From Rhizobium sp. 007 (lineage in GTDB: Bacteria; Pseudomonadota; Alphaproteobacteria; Rhizobiales; Rhizobiaceae), in the NCBI RefSeq assembly GCF_015353075.1, contig NZ_CP064189.1:1-64000 (forward strand): 64,000 nt of DNA, given 5' to 3'. Shown one piece after another: positions 44,581 through 53,804 of this stretch. Below the pieces are notes generated by a model that was not told the DNA's origin, did no database searches, and worked only from the letters and a program-made list of their open reading frames with translations. A program made the position numbers and the translations under genes. Position 1 is the first letter of the stretch, and every line of letters starts with the position of its first letter.

Positions 44581-46102
44581 TTGGGGTCTTCCTCACTTTG
44601 TGTGGAGATCGGCCGTTTTGATCGGCATCATCCGTGCTCTAAGAAGTTCAGGGCCTGCCCTGCCATACATTGCACGTTTAATCGTTTTCAGGCGGTTGAT
44701 CTGACCTATCGCCTGACCATTGCTTCCAGGGGAGGTCGATGGCGTTGCAGACGGCGTCGATATCTCGGCGAAGAACGCGGGCAAAACGGGCCAAGGAGGC
44801 GAGCCCGGAATGAATGGCCTCATCGATCCATTCTTCGAGTTTCGTCGAAGCTCGGCTACGAAATATACCGCGAAATCGCATGGAAAAGCTGCGCAAAACA
44901 GCAAACGTTGGTGATCCCTGTTTGAGGGCATCGACTTTGCGCGCCTGATTTATTGTCAGCGTTCCGCGCGGCTTTATGCAAAGAGTAGCGGCAACAACCG
45001 GTGAGATCAAATGACCGGTTTGCGGATCACGCACAGGCGCATTGTCATCTGCTTGGTCAGCGAGGACGATCGAAGCCGGTACCGCATTATCCTGATCTTT
45101 TCCCAGCTTCGCGGCGCGGCGCCAGGTTGCCAGGAGGCGTTCAAGATTGGAGAAGCTGCCGGTGTATCCGCGGTGCTTGATATCGTGAAACAGATGCCGT
45201 CCGCAGCGATTGCTATCTTTCCAACACTGGGTGAGAAACGCTTCGAAGTACAGAGGAGATGTCGGCTGCAGCGCGGCGCTGCGTCGATCGGGTGGCGCCC
45301 CAAAAGTCAGCCATTTCGCGATGCTGCGTCGGCCATATCCTGTGCGACGTGCAATTTCCGAGCACGACAGACCCTCCGTAAAGTCCGCATCTATCTCGGC
45401 TCACAACCTCAATAGAGGGGTGCCGCTTCAACCATCGTGCCACGCTTACCACGCTCCGGTCCTCGAGAATGTCCACGACCTTTCGGCGTTCAAGATCGAC
45501 AATGATCGTGCCATAGCGCCACGATTTCCTCCAACTCCAGTCATCGATACCGACGATCCGAGTCGGGGCTTCGCCGTCGGCTCGTGCAGCATTCCGCTTG
45601 ACTTGTCTAAGGATGGTGTCGTCGCTTATCGGCAACCCGAGCCGCTGCATCAAGCGTTCGCCGGGCCGCCCGCCCGTATTGTGGCCAAGCAGGTGGACTA
45701 TTTCGTCCACCCTCGTTGTCCGGCGGGCGTAGGGAGAAGCGATCGCTGGGATCCGGTCAGTAAACGTTTGCCGTTTGCATTGCCGATTTGTGCAACGCCA
45801 GCGGCTCAACTGGAGCTTTACCGTCACGACATTACCTTGGGCCGGCAGGTCTTGAGGGCTGCGGTACGACCAGCCGTGCCGATTTCTGCTCCGGTATCGG
45901 CAATCAGGGCATATGCCAGACGTTGGGCCAGCAAGCAGACACAACCCAATTACCTTCGTCGCTAAATACAACGCTCTGCACTTTAATACCCGGACCGGGC
46001 GACCATTTCGATTTCGTTCGCATGCCAGCCCATACCGGCGTCATTGCTAACGGTTTGTTAACCACACAAAGTGAGGAAGACCCTAATTAAATGGCAAGCG
46101 AC
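44565..46102. mobile_element. ISL3-family element (copy 2), 1538 bp
   Basis: Long terminal inverted repeats: GTCGCTTGCCATTTAATT then GGGGTCTTCCTCACTTTGTG from 44565, and the matching reverse complement ending at 46102, about 41 bases with one or two mismatches. Size is normal for ISL3. No 8-bp target duplication is seen, so flanking DNA was probably lost or rearranged after insertion. Confidence 0.85.
44600..46024 (-). pseudogene. ISL3-family transposase, frameshifted
   Basis: Start near 46024 (RTKSKWSPGPGIKVQSV), then SGICPDCRYRSRNRHGWSYR zinc ribbon, LSRWRCTNRQCKRQTFTDRI, VHLLGHNTGGRPGERLMQRL and TRIVGIDDWSWRKSWRYGTI in the frame 45971-45213, followed by shifted pieces ending in AICNAI-like and RINRLKTIKRAMYGRAG near 44700-44650. 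Several frameshifts make it inactive. Confidence 0.75.
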
Positions 46103-46236
46103 AATTGAAGTCGCGGTGAAAAGGTAGAGCCGTCTCCATTCTCGACGTCGCTTAGCCATTCATAGGTCGCAAATAGCGTCGCGTCTTGAAGAGCCCTTGG
46201 AAGATTTGAAGCTGTCGGTTCTCATACGTTTTCGCA
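46103..46236. other. Spacer between ISL3 and hydrolase cluster
   Basis: About 130 bases, no gene seen. Confidence 0.4.
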
Positions 46237-46698
46237 TCACTTGGCACCGGCGGCGGTGGCAAACGTATCTCCGAGCTTTAGAACCCAGTCAGCGATCACC
46301 GGCGAAAGTACCGTCAATAGCGCTTTGACGACATTCCACACGCCACCGAAATCGACCTTCTTTTCGACCTGCCCCTGCACGAAGGTGACGGCACAAAAAT
46401 AGGCCGTGCCCAGCGCCAGCGAAAAGATCGTGGCCCAATAGAGCGTCATCGCGCTCCGTAGGCTTGCGTAGTTCCGAAGCGCGGCGATGTCGGCCGGCGG
46501 TGTCGGCGCATAGGCCGCGGTGATCATCGCGGCACCCGGCTCAAACAGCAGATGTACCGCCACGATGGTCAGAAGGAAGGTCATGGCGCCAAGCAGGGTG
46601 ATGTTCTCGATCCTGGCGATCCGGTCGTCCATCTGCGTTCCGGGTGATCCGGCAACAACCGCGATCGCGGTGATATAGGAAAGCCCCGCAACCAGCAC
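46237..46698 (-). CDS. Multi-pass membrane segment, possibly the displaced C-terminus of the nuclease gene
   Basis: Counting from a GTG at 46698, 153 residues with about four membrane helices: LVAGLSYITAIAVVAG, NITLLGAMTFLLTIVAVHLL, MTLYWATIFSLALGTAYFCA and a weaker C-terminal helix. The frame is open upstream to about 46840 and reads SGPSINLARCADEGIGNTGN then SLQRIISLVIGVVLVAGLS, so the GTG would cut the first helix in half. No better start exists before an upstream stop. I think it is either the frameshifted end of the nuclease or a gene whose start is lost. Confidence 0.5.
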   Translation of the reverse strand: MLVAGLSYITAIAVVAGSPGTQMDDRIARIENITLLGAMTFLLTIVAVHLLFEPGAAMITAAYAPTPPADIAALRNYASLRSAMTLYWATIFSLALGTAYFCAVTFVQGQVEKKVDFGGVWNVVKALLTVLSPVIADWVLKLGDTFATAAGAK

Positions 46699-47386
46699 GA
46701 CGCCGATGACAAGCGAGATGATCCGCTGAAGGCTGTTTCCCGTATTGCCGATTCCCTCGTCGGCGCAGCGCGCCAGGTTGATGGACGGGCCGCTGGTAGA
46801 CCCTGGCCTGCTCGACGGTATAGGGATTGTAGCGCGTACTTTCGAAGATTAGAGCGATGTTGGCGGTCTGCTCGACGACAAAACCGGTCACCGAGACCGT
46901 CTTGTCCTCGCGCTTGAACACGGCGACCTTCCAGAAGGACCAGGGAACCTGCCAGGGACCGCCAGGCAATGTCTTGCCGAAAAAGTCGTCGTCGGGCCGC
47001 AGGATCGGACCCGCCATGACCGAGACCCTCTGGGCTTTTTTGTCTGCCCGGGCCAGCACGAAATCCTCAAGATTGCCCCAGATCTCGCTGTTATAGACAT
47101 GCTCCTGCGGCGCCGCATTCGTGTAGTGGAAGGTGTCGTCTCCCGCCCGGTCGGCAACATCCTGATCGCCCCACACGGGGTCAAGCCGTCGCACCAGATG
47201 TCCGCGGTCGATCTGCACGCCCTTGCCGGGCACCTTGCCGTAGATGTCGGCAAGTGTCTGCTCGCTCGCCGGCAGGCGATCGTCTCGGCGCCAGCTGCGC
47301 GATTTGGTCGACAGGACTTTGCTCCCGTCGATATTGACGGCGGTCCACAGCGCTAGCCGTCGATCGGCATGAACGGCGAGCGAAAA
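46541..47386 (-). pseudogene. DNA/RNA non-specific endonuclease domain, frameshifted from the trypsin-like gene
   Basis: In frame from about 47386: SLAVHADRRLALWTAVNIDG, then VQIDRGHLVRRLDPVWG, the DRGH motif of beta-beta-alpha metal nucleases, and later IALIFESTRYNPYTVEQARV. No start codon fits before the protease stop, and protease and nuclease are commonly one polypeptide, so one missing base in the A-run 47383-47386 (plus strand) is the likely cause. After VYQRP near 46795 the frame becomes meaningless until its stop at 46541. Internal starts such as GTG 47233 would delete conserved sequence. Confidence 0.7.
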
Positions 47387-48663
47387 TGCGTGTAGTCGAA
47401 CACCGTGCCCTTGGTCTCCTTATTGACCGCCAGTCGGCCCTTGAAGGTTTTGCTCGTCTTCGGAAGCGGGACGGGGAGATCGGCGCCGAGAAAATTGGTC
47501 TTGAAGCCCATCGAATCGTCAAACTTGGGATCGGTAAAGCGGGTGCTCTCGAAGGCTGGCGCTTCGCCGGCGTCCGGCACGGTCTGCCACGGCTTCGGAT
47601 CGTGGTCCTCCTCGGCGAGGGGAGGCGGTTGATGGGTGGTGCGCGGGTCGGCCGCCAGCATCGCCATGATTTTCGCAGCGTCGGGATCGAAGGTGGCGGC
47701 CTCGCGAAGATGCTTCCAGATCTCGCTGATCCGAATGCCTTCGTTGGCGACCCAGCGCTTGGCGTCGTCACCTTCCGCCTCGTTCCAGATCTCGCCGCGC
47801 CTGTTCAGAACCCGGCCCTCATCGTCGCGGTCGGCAATGGCCAGATGATGGATCGCCACAAGATCCCATTGGTCATTGAAGACGGCTGCACCCGAGGAAC
47901 CAGCCTCCGTATCGGCCTGGTAGTGGATCGCAGCGGCGCCGACATTCGGAAACCGCTCCGGATCGAGCTTGATGATGCGGTTTTCGCGAACGACGACCTG
48001 CTTCGTGCCGCCGCCGGGGTGCTGGATGAGCGAGACATGTTCGCCCGTCACACCCTTGCCGCTCATCGGAATCAGGGTAAGCGCCCCGAAATCGGCGACC
48101 GGCGTGCCGTCATGACCGACCGGGCGAATGGCAACGATCGTGAAGTCGAGCTCGGCGCTGGTGTAAAAGGCCTCGTTCGGCGCAAAAGGGAAAATGTGTC
48201 CCCGCCGCTCGACGAAATTTCGATCCAGCTCATAGCTAAACTCGGCCAGGCTGCAGGACGCCGTTTCCGCATCCGGCAGCACGTGGTTGTTGGTCATCAC
48301 CAAGCTGGGGGTGATCAGGAAGCCGGTCCCGTAGTCGGGCGGTGTCGCCGGCTGCCCGAGGATCTTGATCCGGCAGATCGCCTTTGCGACCTGTAGCCCG
48401 CGATCGAAGAAATTGATGCTGACGATGTCGCGGCTGCCGAGCATGCGTTCGCGCGCATTGGGATCCTTGCGATTGAGCAGCGACATGCGCACTATCATCC
48501 GCGACGGATCCTCCGTCCTGATGGCGAGCGGTTCGGCGCCCGCGTCTGCCGTCAGTTTCTTGTCGGCTTCCTGGGCGGGCTTCTGCTCGGCGATCGCCGC
48601 CTTTGCCGCCGTTGCCAGGTTCTTGGGGCTTTCCGTTCCAAGCGGTGATACGATCCGGGCCAT
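47353..48663 (-). CDS. Trypsin-like serine protease, probably once fused to the downstream nuclease
   Basis: 436 residues. Catalytic triad visible: H127 in LVMTNNHVLP, D173 in AELDFTIVAI and S257 in EAGSSGAAVFND. The N-terminal 60 residues are helical and charged, with no signal peptide, so it is probably cytoplasmic. The C-terminal 90 residues (TNFLGADLPVPLPKTSK, VFDYTHF) resemble the linker that leads into nuclease domains of the same family; the true reading after YTHF continues in another frame as SLAVHADRRLALWT. Starts 6 bases after the S1/P1 gene stop. Confidence 0.85.
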   Translation of the reverse strand: MARIVSPLGTESPKNLATAAKAAIAEQKPAQEADKKLTADAGAEPLAIRTEDPSRMIVRMSLLNRKDPNARERMLGSRDIVSINFFDRGLQVAKAICRIKILGQPATPPDYGTGFLITPSLVMTNNHVLPDAETASCSLAEFSYELDRNFVERRGHIFPFAPNEAFYTSAELDFTIVAIRPVGHDGTPVADFGALTLIPMSGKGVTGEHVSLIQHPGGGTKQVVVRENRIIKLDPERFPNVGAAAIHYQADTEAGSSGAAVFNDQWDLVAIHHLAIADRDDEGRVLNRRGEIWNEAEGDDAKRWVANEGIRISEIWKHLREAATFDPDAAKIMAMLAADPRTTHQPPPLAEEDHDPKPWQTVPDAGEAPAFESTRFTDPKFDDSMGFKTNFLGADLPVPLPKTSKTFKGRLAVNKETKGTVFDYTHFRSPFMPIDG

Positions 48664-48669
48664 GCCGTC

Positions 48670-49551
48670 TCACTTTCCGTTCGCTTCGGCCGTCTGTTTG
48701 CCGAGAGTGTCGTTGAGAACGGCGGCGAGCCTGAGCCCGGCAAGGGCGAGTTGTCGATCCAGGATCGACTGAACGTGCTTCTGGTAGCTTTCGTCGACGA
48801 TGATTCGTCCGCCGGCCGCTGGCGGCACCGGCAGCGCCTGATAGACCTGCACGCCCTCCTGGAAGCATTCGTTGGCCCAGCCTGCCACATAGTCGCCTTC
48901 GAGGTTGCCGGCCGTCATGCCTGGCATGACCGATGTTTCAAGCTCGCCGGCATAGGCACCCCAACTGAAGGCATGTGCGGCAATCAGTGTCTCATCCCAG
49001 AGCTGATGGAAACTGACATCGGCGTTTCTTGTCTTGCCATCCGGGCCCTTGCCCTGGAAGGTCACTTGGAGGCCGTTGCCGCCGCCGTCGCCCGCCCGTT
49101 CCGAGCAATGCAGCGGCTGGTGGGCGTCGCCAACCAGGTGAACCACCATCTTGAGCGCATCCGCCCTTGCAGTTTTTCCGGCATCGGCGTCCGCCAGCAC
49201 GACGATTTCCCGCTTGAGGGCGGCGACGATGCAATCGCCTTCGTTCTGGTCGAGGGCACAGGCACCGACCGGGTCGGGCTTGTCGATATCGATGTCGATG
49301 AAATGCCATCGCTTCGTTTTCGTGCCGGCTGCGGTAAACTTGAAGTCGTCAGCCCAGCTCGACAGCGACGCAAGCGACGTACCCGAACCGACGAGCGCGG
49401 AGACAACCGTCCGGACCTTGTCCGAAAGGCGGCGTTCAGCCAGTTCGGCGACGATCGAATGACCGCTGTCGCCCCATGCCAATGCCTGGTTGCCGGCGAG
49501 CGCGGACAGCGACATCGTCACACACAGAACGCTCATCAATCTCATCATCAT
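48670..49551 (-). CDS. Exported S1/P1-family nuclease
   Basis: 293 residues from ATG 49551 (AAAGGGG just upstream; two more ATGs follow at once). Signal peptide RLMSVLCVTMSLSALAGNQA ending ALA, so the mature protein starts with Trp in WGDSGH, the zinc-binding N-terminus typical of S1/P1 nucleases. Further zinc ligands appear in SSWADDFK, WHFIDIDI, VVHLVGDAHQPLHC and FHQLWDETLI. It degrades single-stranded DNA and RNA in the periplasm or outside. Part of a closely spaced minus-strand run. Confidence 0.92.
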   Translation of the reverse strand: MMMRLMSVLCVTMSLSALAGNQALAWGDSGHSIVAELAERRLSDKVRTVVSALVGSGTSLASLSSWADDFKFTAAGTKTKRWHFIDIDIDKPDPVGACALDQNEGDCIVAALKREIVVLADADAGKTARADALKMVVHLVGDAHQPLHCSERAGDGGGNGLQVTFQGKGPDGKTRNADVSFHQLWDETLIAAHAFSWGAYAGELETSVMPGMTAGNLEGDYVAGWANECFQEGVQVYQALPVPPAAGGRIIVDESYQKHVQSILDRQLALAGLRLAAVLNDTLGKQTAEANGK

Positions 49552-49587
49552 CCCCTTTAATCTGCCGGCGGGCAGATGCTGCAAACC

Positions 49588-50757
49588 TTATTCATGCTGC
49601 TGCGTTTCGGCCGGAAATTCGATGTCGAACCAGGCTCCGGGCGCAAGGTCCCGCGTGTCGAGAAGCTCTGCGCGCAAACCGATCAGATCGAGCGTCGCCT
49701 GGTCCGGGACGCCGTCATAGGCGCCGACATGGGTTGAGACCACGGCATATCTTTTGCGGTCATCCGGCGCATCCTCGGGCAGCACTTTTTCGGTCACCAC
49801 CGAAGGCGTGCCGTTCTTGCTGCCATGATGGCTGACCTTCAGGAAGTGAACGGGCCGCAGCAGGTCCAGGCGATCCATGATCTCCCAGCTTTTCTCCTCT
49901 GCGTCTCCGGGAAATAGCAGCCGCCATCCTTCCCATTCGAGTTCGAATGCGACGCTCGAATTGTTCGCAGCCTTGTCGATCGTCCTCAAATTGTCGGTCA
50001 TGCCGCTCGAGCGGAACCTGATCAGGTCGAAGAAGGCGCCGGCCGCCACACCAGCGGGCGGCGTCACCGCACCTGCCGGAAGCGATGTCGGCATCACGTC
50101 GCCGCCGCCCAGCCCGAAGGTGCTCGGAGCAAGCCGACCGTAATAGATCGAGGTGTCCTCCTCGGGCGCGAGAAGGCGGATCTTGGCGCGCCGGAAGGGA
50201 TGCCGATTTTCGATGTCTGCGGTCCGATGCACATAGAAAGGGCTCTCGGAGAGCTTGCGGATATGGTCGACGCAGTCCTTGCTGGCGCGCGGATTGTTAA
50301 TGGCGAGCAAGGCGGCGATGCCGGCCGGCACGGGTGCTGCGCTCTTTTCCAAAAAGTCTGAAGCTGCCTCCCGAAACGCCAGCGCAAGCGAGCGCTTCTT
50401 GCGCGCTTCTGTGAAGCGGTCGTAGTAATCTTCTGCCGATGAAGCAGTCATCCAAACCTGTTTGGCCTCAAGAGTGATGCCAAGCTTCTCGCTTCCGAAG
50501 AGCAATCCCTGAATATGATCCATGTGCTCATGGGTCATCAGGTAAAGGTCGGCGGGTCGGCCACCGAGCTCCGTCTGGATGTCGGCCAGCACATCCTTGA
50601 AGACGGCGTCATGACCGGCCTTGCCGGCAAGCGCATTGCCGACATCGATCAGCAGATGCACGACCGTCTCCTCTCCGTGCTCGTTGCGCTCCGGAATGCT
50701 CACCAGAATGGCGTCGCCGAAAAGGACATTGTAGATCCGGACACGGAGAGATCTCAT
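49588..50757 (-). CDS. Metallo-beta-lactamase-fold hydrolase (ComEC/Rec2-like)
   Basis: 389 residues from ATG 50757, 1 base after the metalloprotease stop; the frame is open further upstream but that lies inside the protease gene. Metal-binding motif HEHMDH (H76-H81) in LYLMTHEHMDHI, with LLIDVGNA before it and ELEWEGWRLLFPGDAEEKSW plus LKVSHHGSKNGTPS after, the pattern of ComEC-type MBL domains. No signal peptide or membrane helix. Likely cleaves a phosphodiester; substrate unknown. Confidence 0.88.
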   Translation of the reverse strand: MRSLRVRIYNVLFGDAILVSIPERNEHGEETVVHLLIDVGNALAGKAGHDAVFKDVLADIQTELGGRPADLYLMTHEHMDHIQGLLFGSEKLGITLEAKQVWMTASSAEDYYDRFTEARKKRSLALAFREAASDFLEKSAAPVPAGIAALLAINNPRASKDCVDHIRKLSESPFYVHRTADIENRHPFRRAKIRLLAPEEDTSIYYGRLAPSTFGLGGGDVMPTSLPAGAVTPPAGVAAGAFFDLIRFRSSGMTDNLRTIDKAANNSSVAFELEWEGWRLLFPGDAEEKSWEIMDRLDLLRPVHFLKVSHHGSKNGTPSVVTEKVLPEDAPDDRKRYAVVSTHVGAYDGVPDQATLDLIGLRAELLDTRDLAPGAWFDIEFPAETQQHE

Positions 50758-50758
50758 C

Positions 50759-52489
50759 TCAGTGCCCCGCCATATGCAGCATCTGGCCCATGGCCCGAAG
50801 TCGCAACGTGTCGTCCTGGATCTGCACGTTCGGCGAACCGATTTCCAGCAGTCCCTTTTCGAAGCACTCGGACAGGAAAGCCATGCGCATTGCATTGTTG
50901 GCGGCGGTCGCCGGAGCCTGCTGCGAGGCGTGGCGCGGGCTTGTGGACAGGAGCGCGCGGATCGACATGGAATCACGGTCGATGACCAGAGTGGTGCCGT
51001 AAATGACGCTGATCTTGCTAAATCGTCCACCTGGATATTCGATGCGTTGGTTTTCGCGCCAGGCGATCTTGAACAGGCATTCGCGAATTTGTGCCTTGCC
51101 TGACCCCGACCGGTAGGTCGTTTTGACGACATCCAGTCGCGGGCGGACCTCGAAGGGCACGTTTGGCGGGATCATCAGCTTGCCGCGATAGGTCTCGGCA
51201 AACTGGTAGGCCGACCAGTCGCTGCGAACGAGGAGGTCGAGATCCAGATCCGGGGGCAAAACGAAGTCGGCTGTGGGGGTGATCATTTCATTCGCCGCCG
51301 AGACGATGCCCCGACGGACGAATTCCTGAATGATGTAGTCCCGGGCTTGATGATCGTCCGGATTCGAGGAGGTATCGGCGGCTATCAGCGCACGTCCGTA
51401 GTCGGCAAAGGAGATTTCACCCGGCGGCAGGTAGTCGAGTCCTCTGAAGACGATGCGCTTGAATATGTTACCGGCGGTGGCGAGCGCCTTTCCGGAGGCC
51501 GAAAAGAGCGCCGCCGCCTCTGTGTCGGGGATGGCGGATGCCGCGGTGTCGCCCTGCACGTGTTTCTTTTTCTTGACGATCTCGAGCTTGGCTTTCTTGT
51601 GCTCTTCGACCAACAATCCATAAAGGGCACCTGTCAGAACGTTGCACAGGTCATGCGGGTCGTTCGAGACCGGGGGCTTGCCCCAATTGCTGAACGAATA
51701 GGTGTTATTGAGGTCGCGAAGCGGCCGCTCTGAACCGGCAAGCGCCGTCCCGAACTGCAGGGCGATCTCGTTGAAGGCGGTTGCCTGGCCGATATCGCCG
51801 CCGGTCAGTCTCAGGACCTCGAGGGCAAGGCGCTTGGTGCGGATGGCGAAGATTGCAGCGCTGAGGTCGGCAATCGCCTCGTGCAGGGCAAGCGCCTGCG
51901 GCGAGGTTGCATCGTAAAGGTCAGGCGCAATCCCGTCGAGGATAGCGTGGGTCGTCTCATGAGCGACAATATCCGGCGACAGGCAGGTATAGATTGTCGT
52001 GTCCTTGCCGTTGACCGACGCATCGAAGAAGAAGAACTGCAGACTGCGGGAATCGCGGTGATAAAAGGCGTTTGCCATCCTGCCCGCCCGTGGCACGACC
52101 AGAAGCTGGCCGCCGTCAAACGCCCAGCGTATGGAACGGCCAAGAACGTCGGGCTCCTCAAAAAGGTCGATCGTCTTCATGATCGCGCCGAAGACGCTTG
52201 CCTGCTGAAAATCGGCAGCGCCCGGATTCTGTGGGTCCCGGATCAGATAGCGCCCAAGCTTGGCACCCTTCTTCGGGGAAACGAAGCGGGTGCCCGGCTT
52301 GACCAGGCTCGTATCGGGATCGATATCGACGATTGCGACCTTGCGGCAAACAGGGCCATCCAGTATGGCCTCGCTGGCCATATATTCCCAACCTTCCAGA
52401 AGATCGGAGCCAGTGCCCGCGGCCGCCAGGTCGCGCACCATATATTGCAGCCTTACCTTGCCGGTCGTCACGTCCCCGCTATCGGCCAT
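50759..52489 (-). CDS. M4-like (gluzincin) zinc metalloprotease
   Basis: 576 residues. Zinc site HETTH at residues 177-181 (SPDIVAHETTHAILDG), third ligand E204 and D208 in ALHEAIADLS, as in the NExxSD motif of thermolysin-type enzymes. N-terminal 160 residues precede the site; the C-terminal 200 hold no recognised domain. No signal peptide is evident. Begins 7 bases after the lipase stop and abuts the MBL gene, so the run is surely co-transcribed. Confidence 0.85.
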   Translation of the reverse strand: MADSGDVTTGKVRLQYMVRDLAAAGTGSDLLEGWEYMASEAILDGPVCRKVAIVDIDPDTSLVKPGTRFVSPKKGAKLGRYLIRDPQNPGAADFQQASVFGAIMKTIDLFEEPDVLGRSIRWAFDGGQLLVVPRAGRMANAFYHRDSRSLQFFFFDASVNGKDTTIYTCLSPDIVAHETTHAILDGIAPDLYDATSPQALALHEAIADLSAAIFAIRTKRLALEVLRLTGGDIGQATAFNEIALQFGTALAGSERPLRDLNNTYSFSNWGKPPVSNDPHDLCNVLTGALYGLLVEEHKKAKLEIVKKKKHVQGDTAASAIPDTEAAALFSASGKALATAGNIFKRIVFRGLDYLPPGEISFADYGRALIAADTSSNPDDHQARDYIIQEFVRRGIVSAANEMITPTADFVLPPDLDLDLLVRSDWSAYQFAETYRGKLMIPPNVPFEVRPRLDVVKTTYRSGSGKAQIRECLFKIAWRENQRIEYPGGRFSKISVIYGTTLVIDRDSMSIRALLSTSPRHASQQAPATAANNAMRMAFLSECFEKGLLEIGSPNVQIQDDTLRLRAMGQMLHMAGH

Positions 52490-52496
52490 GGTTCAC

Positions 52497-53804
52497 CTAC
52501 TTGTCGGAGACGGCGAACTGAACGACGGACGAGCCGCCGGGACGCCCGTTGAATTTGATGCGGTAGAGCCCAGGTTCGCCGGTCGGATCGAGCAGGAGTT
52601 TCAGTTGCGGGACAAGCGGACCCTTGTAGGTAACGGCAATTGGGTCTTTGAAGGGGACGAATGGCTTGGCCTCGTCGTCCGTACGCTCGATCTTTAGCGC
52701 TCCCTCGATTTCGCGCGTCGGAAAAGACGGTATCAGCAAAAGTTCGATCGCATCGGTTTGTTTGACAAGGATTGCGTGGACCGACAGGTCCAGTGTCGAC
52801 GCAGCATGCACCGGCGGTTCCGGATAGTCCTTGCCGAGCAGATTGTAGAAGACCGGCTTGAAGATCCTGCTCGTGAAAAAGCTGGCGTGTTCGCCGACCA
52901 CAAACTGCTTCTGGCCCGACTTCGGAAGGGCACTCCACATCGGGACCGTGCCGTCGCCCGCATCCTCCGAGACGGTCAGCAGCCGCTCAGACCCATCGAT
53001 GTTGACCCGGGTTGCCGTCTTGTGGCCGGTGCCTGCGAAGTAGAAATAACGCACGTGGTCGGGCTGGCGTCCCGCTGCAAGCGTATCATGCACGAGCCGG
53101 GCTCTCGCGAGCAGTGTCTTGTCCAGGCCAAGCTGCGCCGCGACATGGTCGTCGTAGATGTCCAGAGGATCGATCTCCAGCCGGCTGATATCCCAGCATG
53201 AGGCCTCTGCAGGTGCAGGAAGGAGCTGATAGCCGGACGGATAGCGCCGGTCGTTTGCAAGCTCCTTGAAGTCTTCCGCGCTGATGCCGAGGGCGCTGTC
53301 CATGCCGAGGATCCGGGCCAGCGCCAGCGGGGCGCCAAGATGCGGTGTTGCAAGCGCCAGGAAGCCGTTGATCTTGCCATGCCATGGCTCATCCTGGAAT
53401 TTGCTCGACTCCATAACCAGGCGAGAGATAAGACCGCCCATGCTGTGGGCGACGATGGTGATCGATGTTGCACCGTGCGCGACAAGATCCGAAAGCTTGG
53501 CGGCAAGACGATCAGCACTTCCCTCCAGATCCAAACGCCAGTCGTAAGGGAAAGGCACCAGCCGCTTCGCCGCGCCGCTTTCTGTAAAGCCGATCTCTGC
53601 AAGCTGGTCGAGCAGCGGCTGGTAGACGCCGAAGCACAAGACCTTGCGCACAACACCGCCAACCACCAGGTCCTCGCGCATCAACTCGGCCTTGCGCTTG
53701 TAGCCGAACTGCGTCTCCAGCGCGGTCGGTGGCCAGACCTCCTCGCCACCCGGCGTCTTCAAAACCGTCCCCATCGTTCCCGGAACAAAGACCACGACGT
53801 CCAT
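52497..53804 (-). CDS. LCAT-like lipase/acyltransferase (alpha/beta hydrolase)
   Basis: 435 residues from ATG 53804, preceded by GAGGGGAAAGC; a longer frame to 54011 lacks conserved sequence. VVFVPGTMGTVL at the start, then PFPYDWRLDLEGSADRLAAK and the nucleophile elbow AHSMGG (S121) match lecithin:cholesterol acyltransferase-like lipases. ATPHLGAPLALARILG and a His in VGEHASFFTS near residue 300 fit the fold. The C-terminal 100 residues are beta-rich. No signal peptide. First gene of the hydrolase run. Confidence 0.85.
   Translation of the reverse strand: MDVVVFVPGTMGTVLKTPGGEEVWPPTALETQFGYKRKAELMREDLVVGGVVRKVLCFGVYQPLLDQLAEIGFTESGAAKRLVPFPYDWRLDLEGSADRLAAKLSDLVAHGATSITIVAHSMGGLISRLVMESSKFQDEPWHGKINGFLALATPHLGAPLALARILGMDSALGISAEDFKELANDRRYPSGYQLLPAPAEASCWDISRLEIDPLDIYDDHVAAQLGLDKTLLARARLVHDTLAAGRQPDHVRYFYFAGTGHKTATRVNIDGSERLLTVSEDAGDGTVPMWSALPKSGQKQFVVGEHASFFTSRIFKPVFYNLLGKDYPEPPVHAASTLDLSVHAILVKQTDAIELLLIPSFPTREIEGALKIERTDDEAKPFVPFKDPIAVTYKGPLVPQLKLLLDPTGEPGLYRIKFNGRPGGSSVVQFAVSDK

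Noticed and set aside
13231..46102. The two ISL3 copies as a composite transposon enclosing the caspase operon, nest and catabolic island
   Set aside because: Neither outer flank shows matching target duplications, copy 1 is deleted and diverged from copy 2, and other IS boundaries break the interval.
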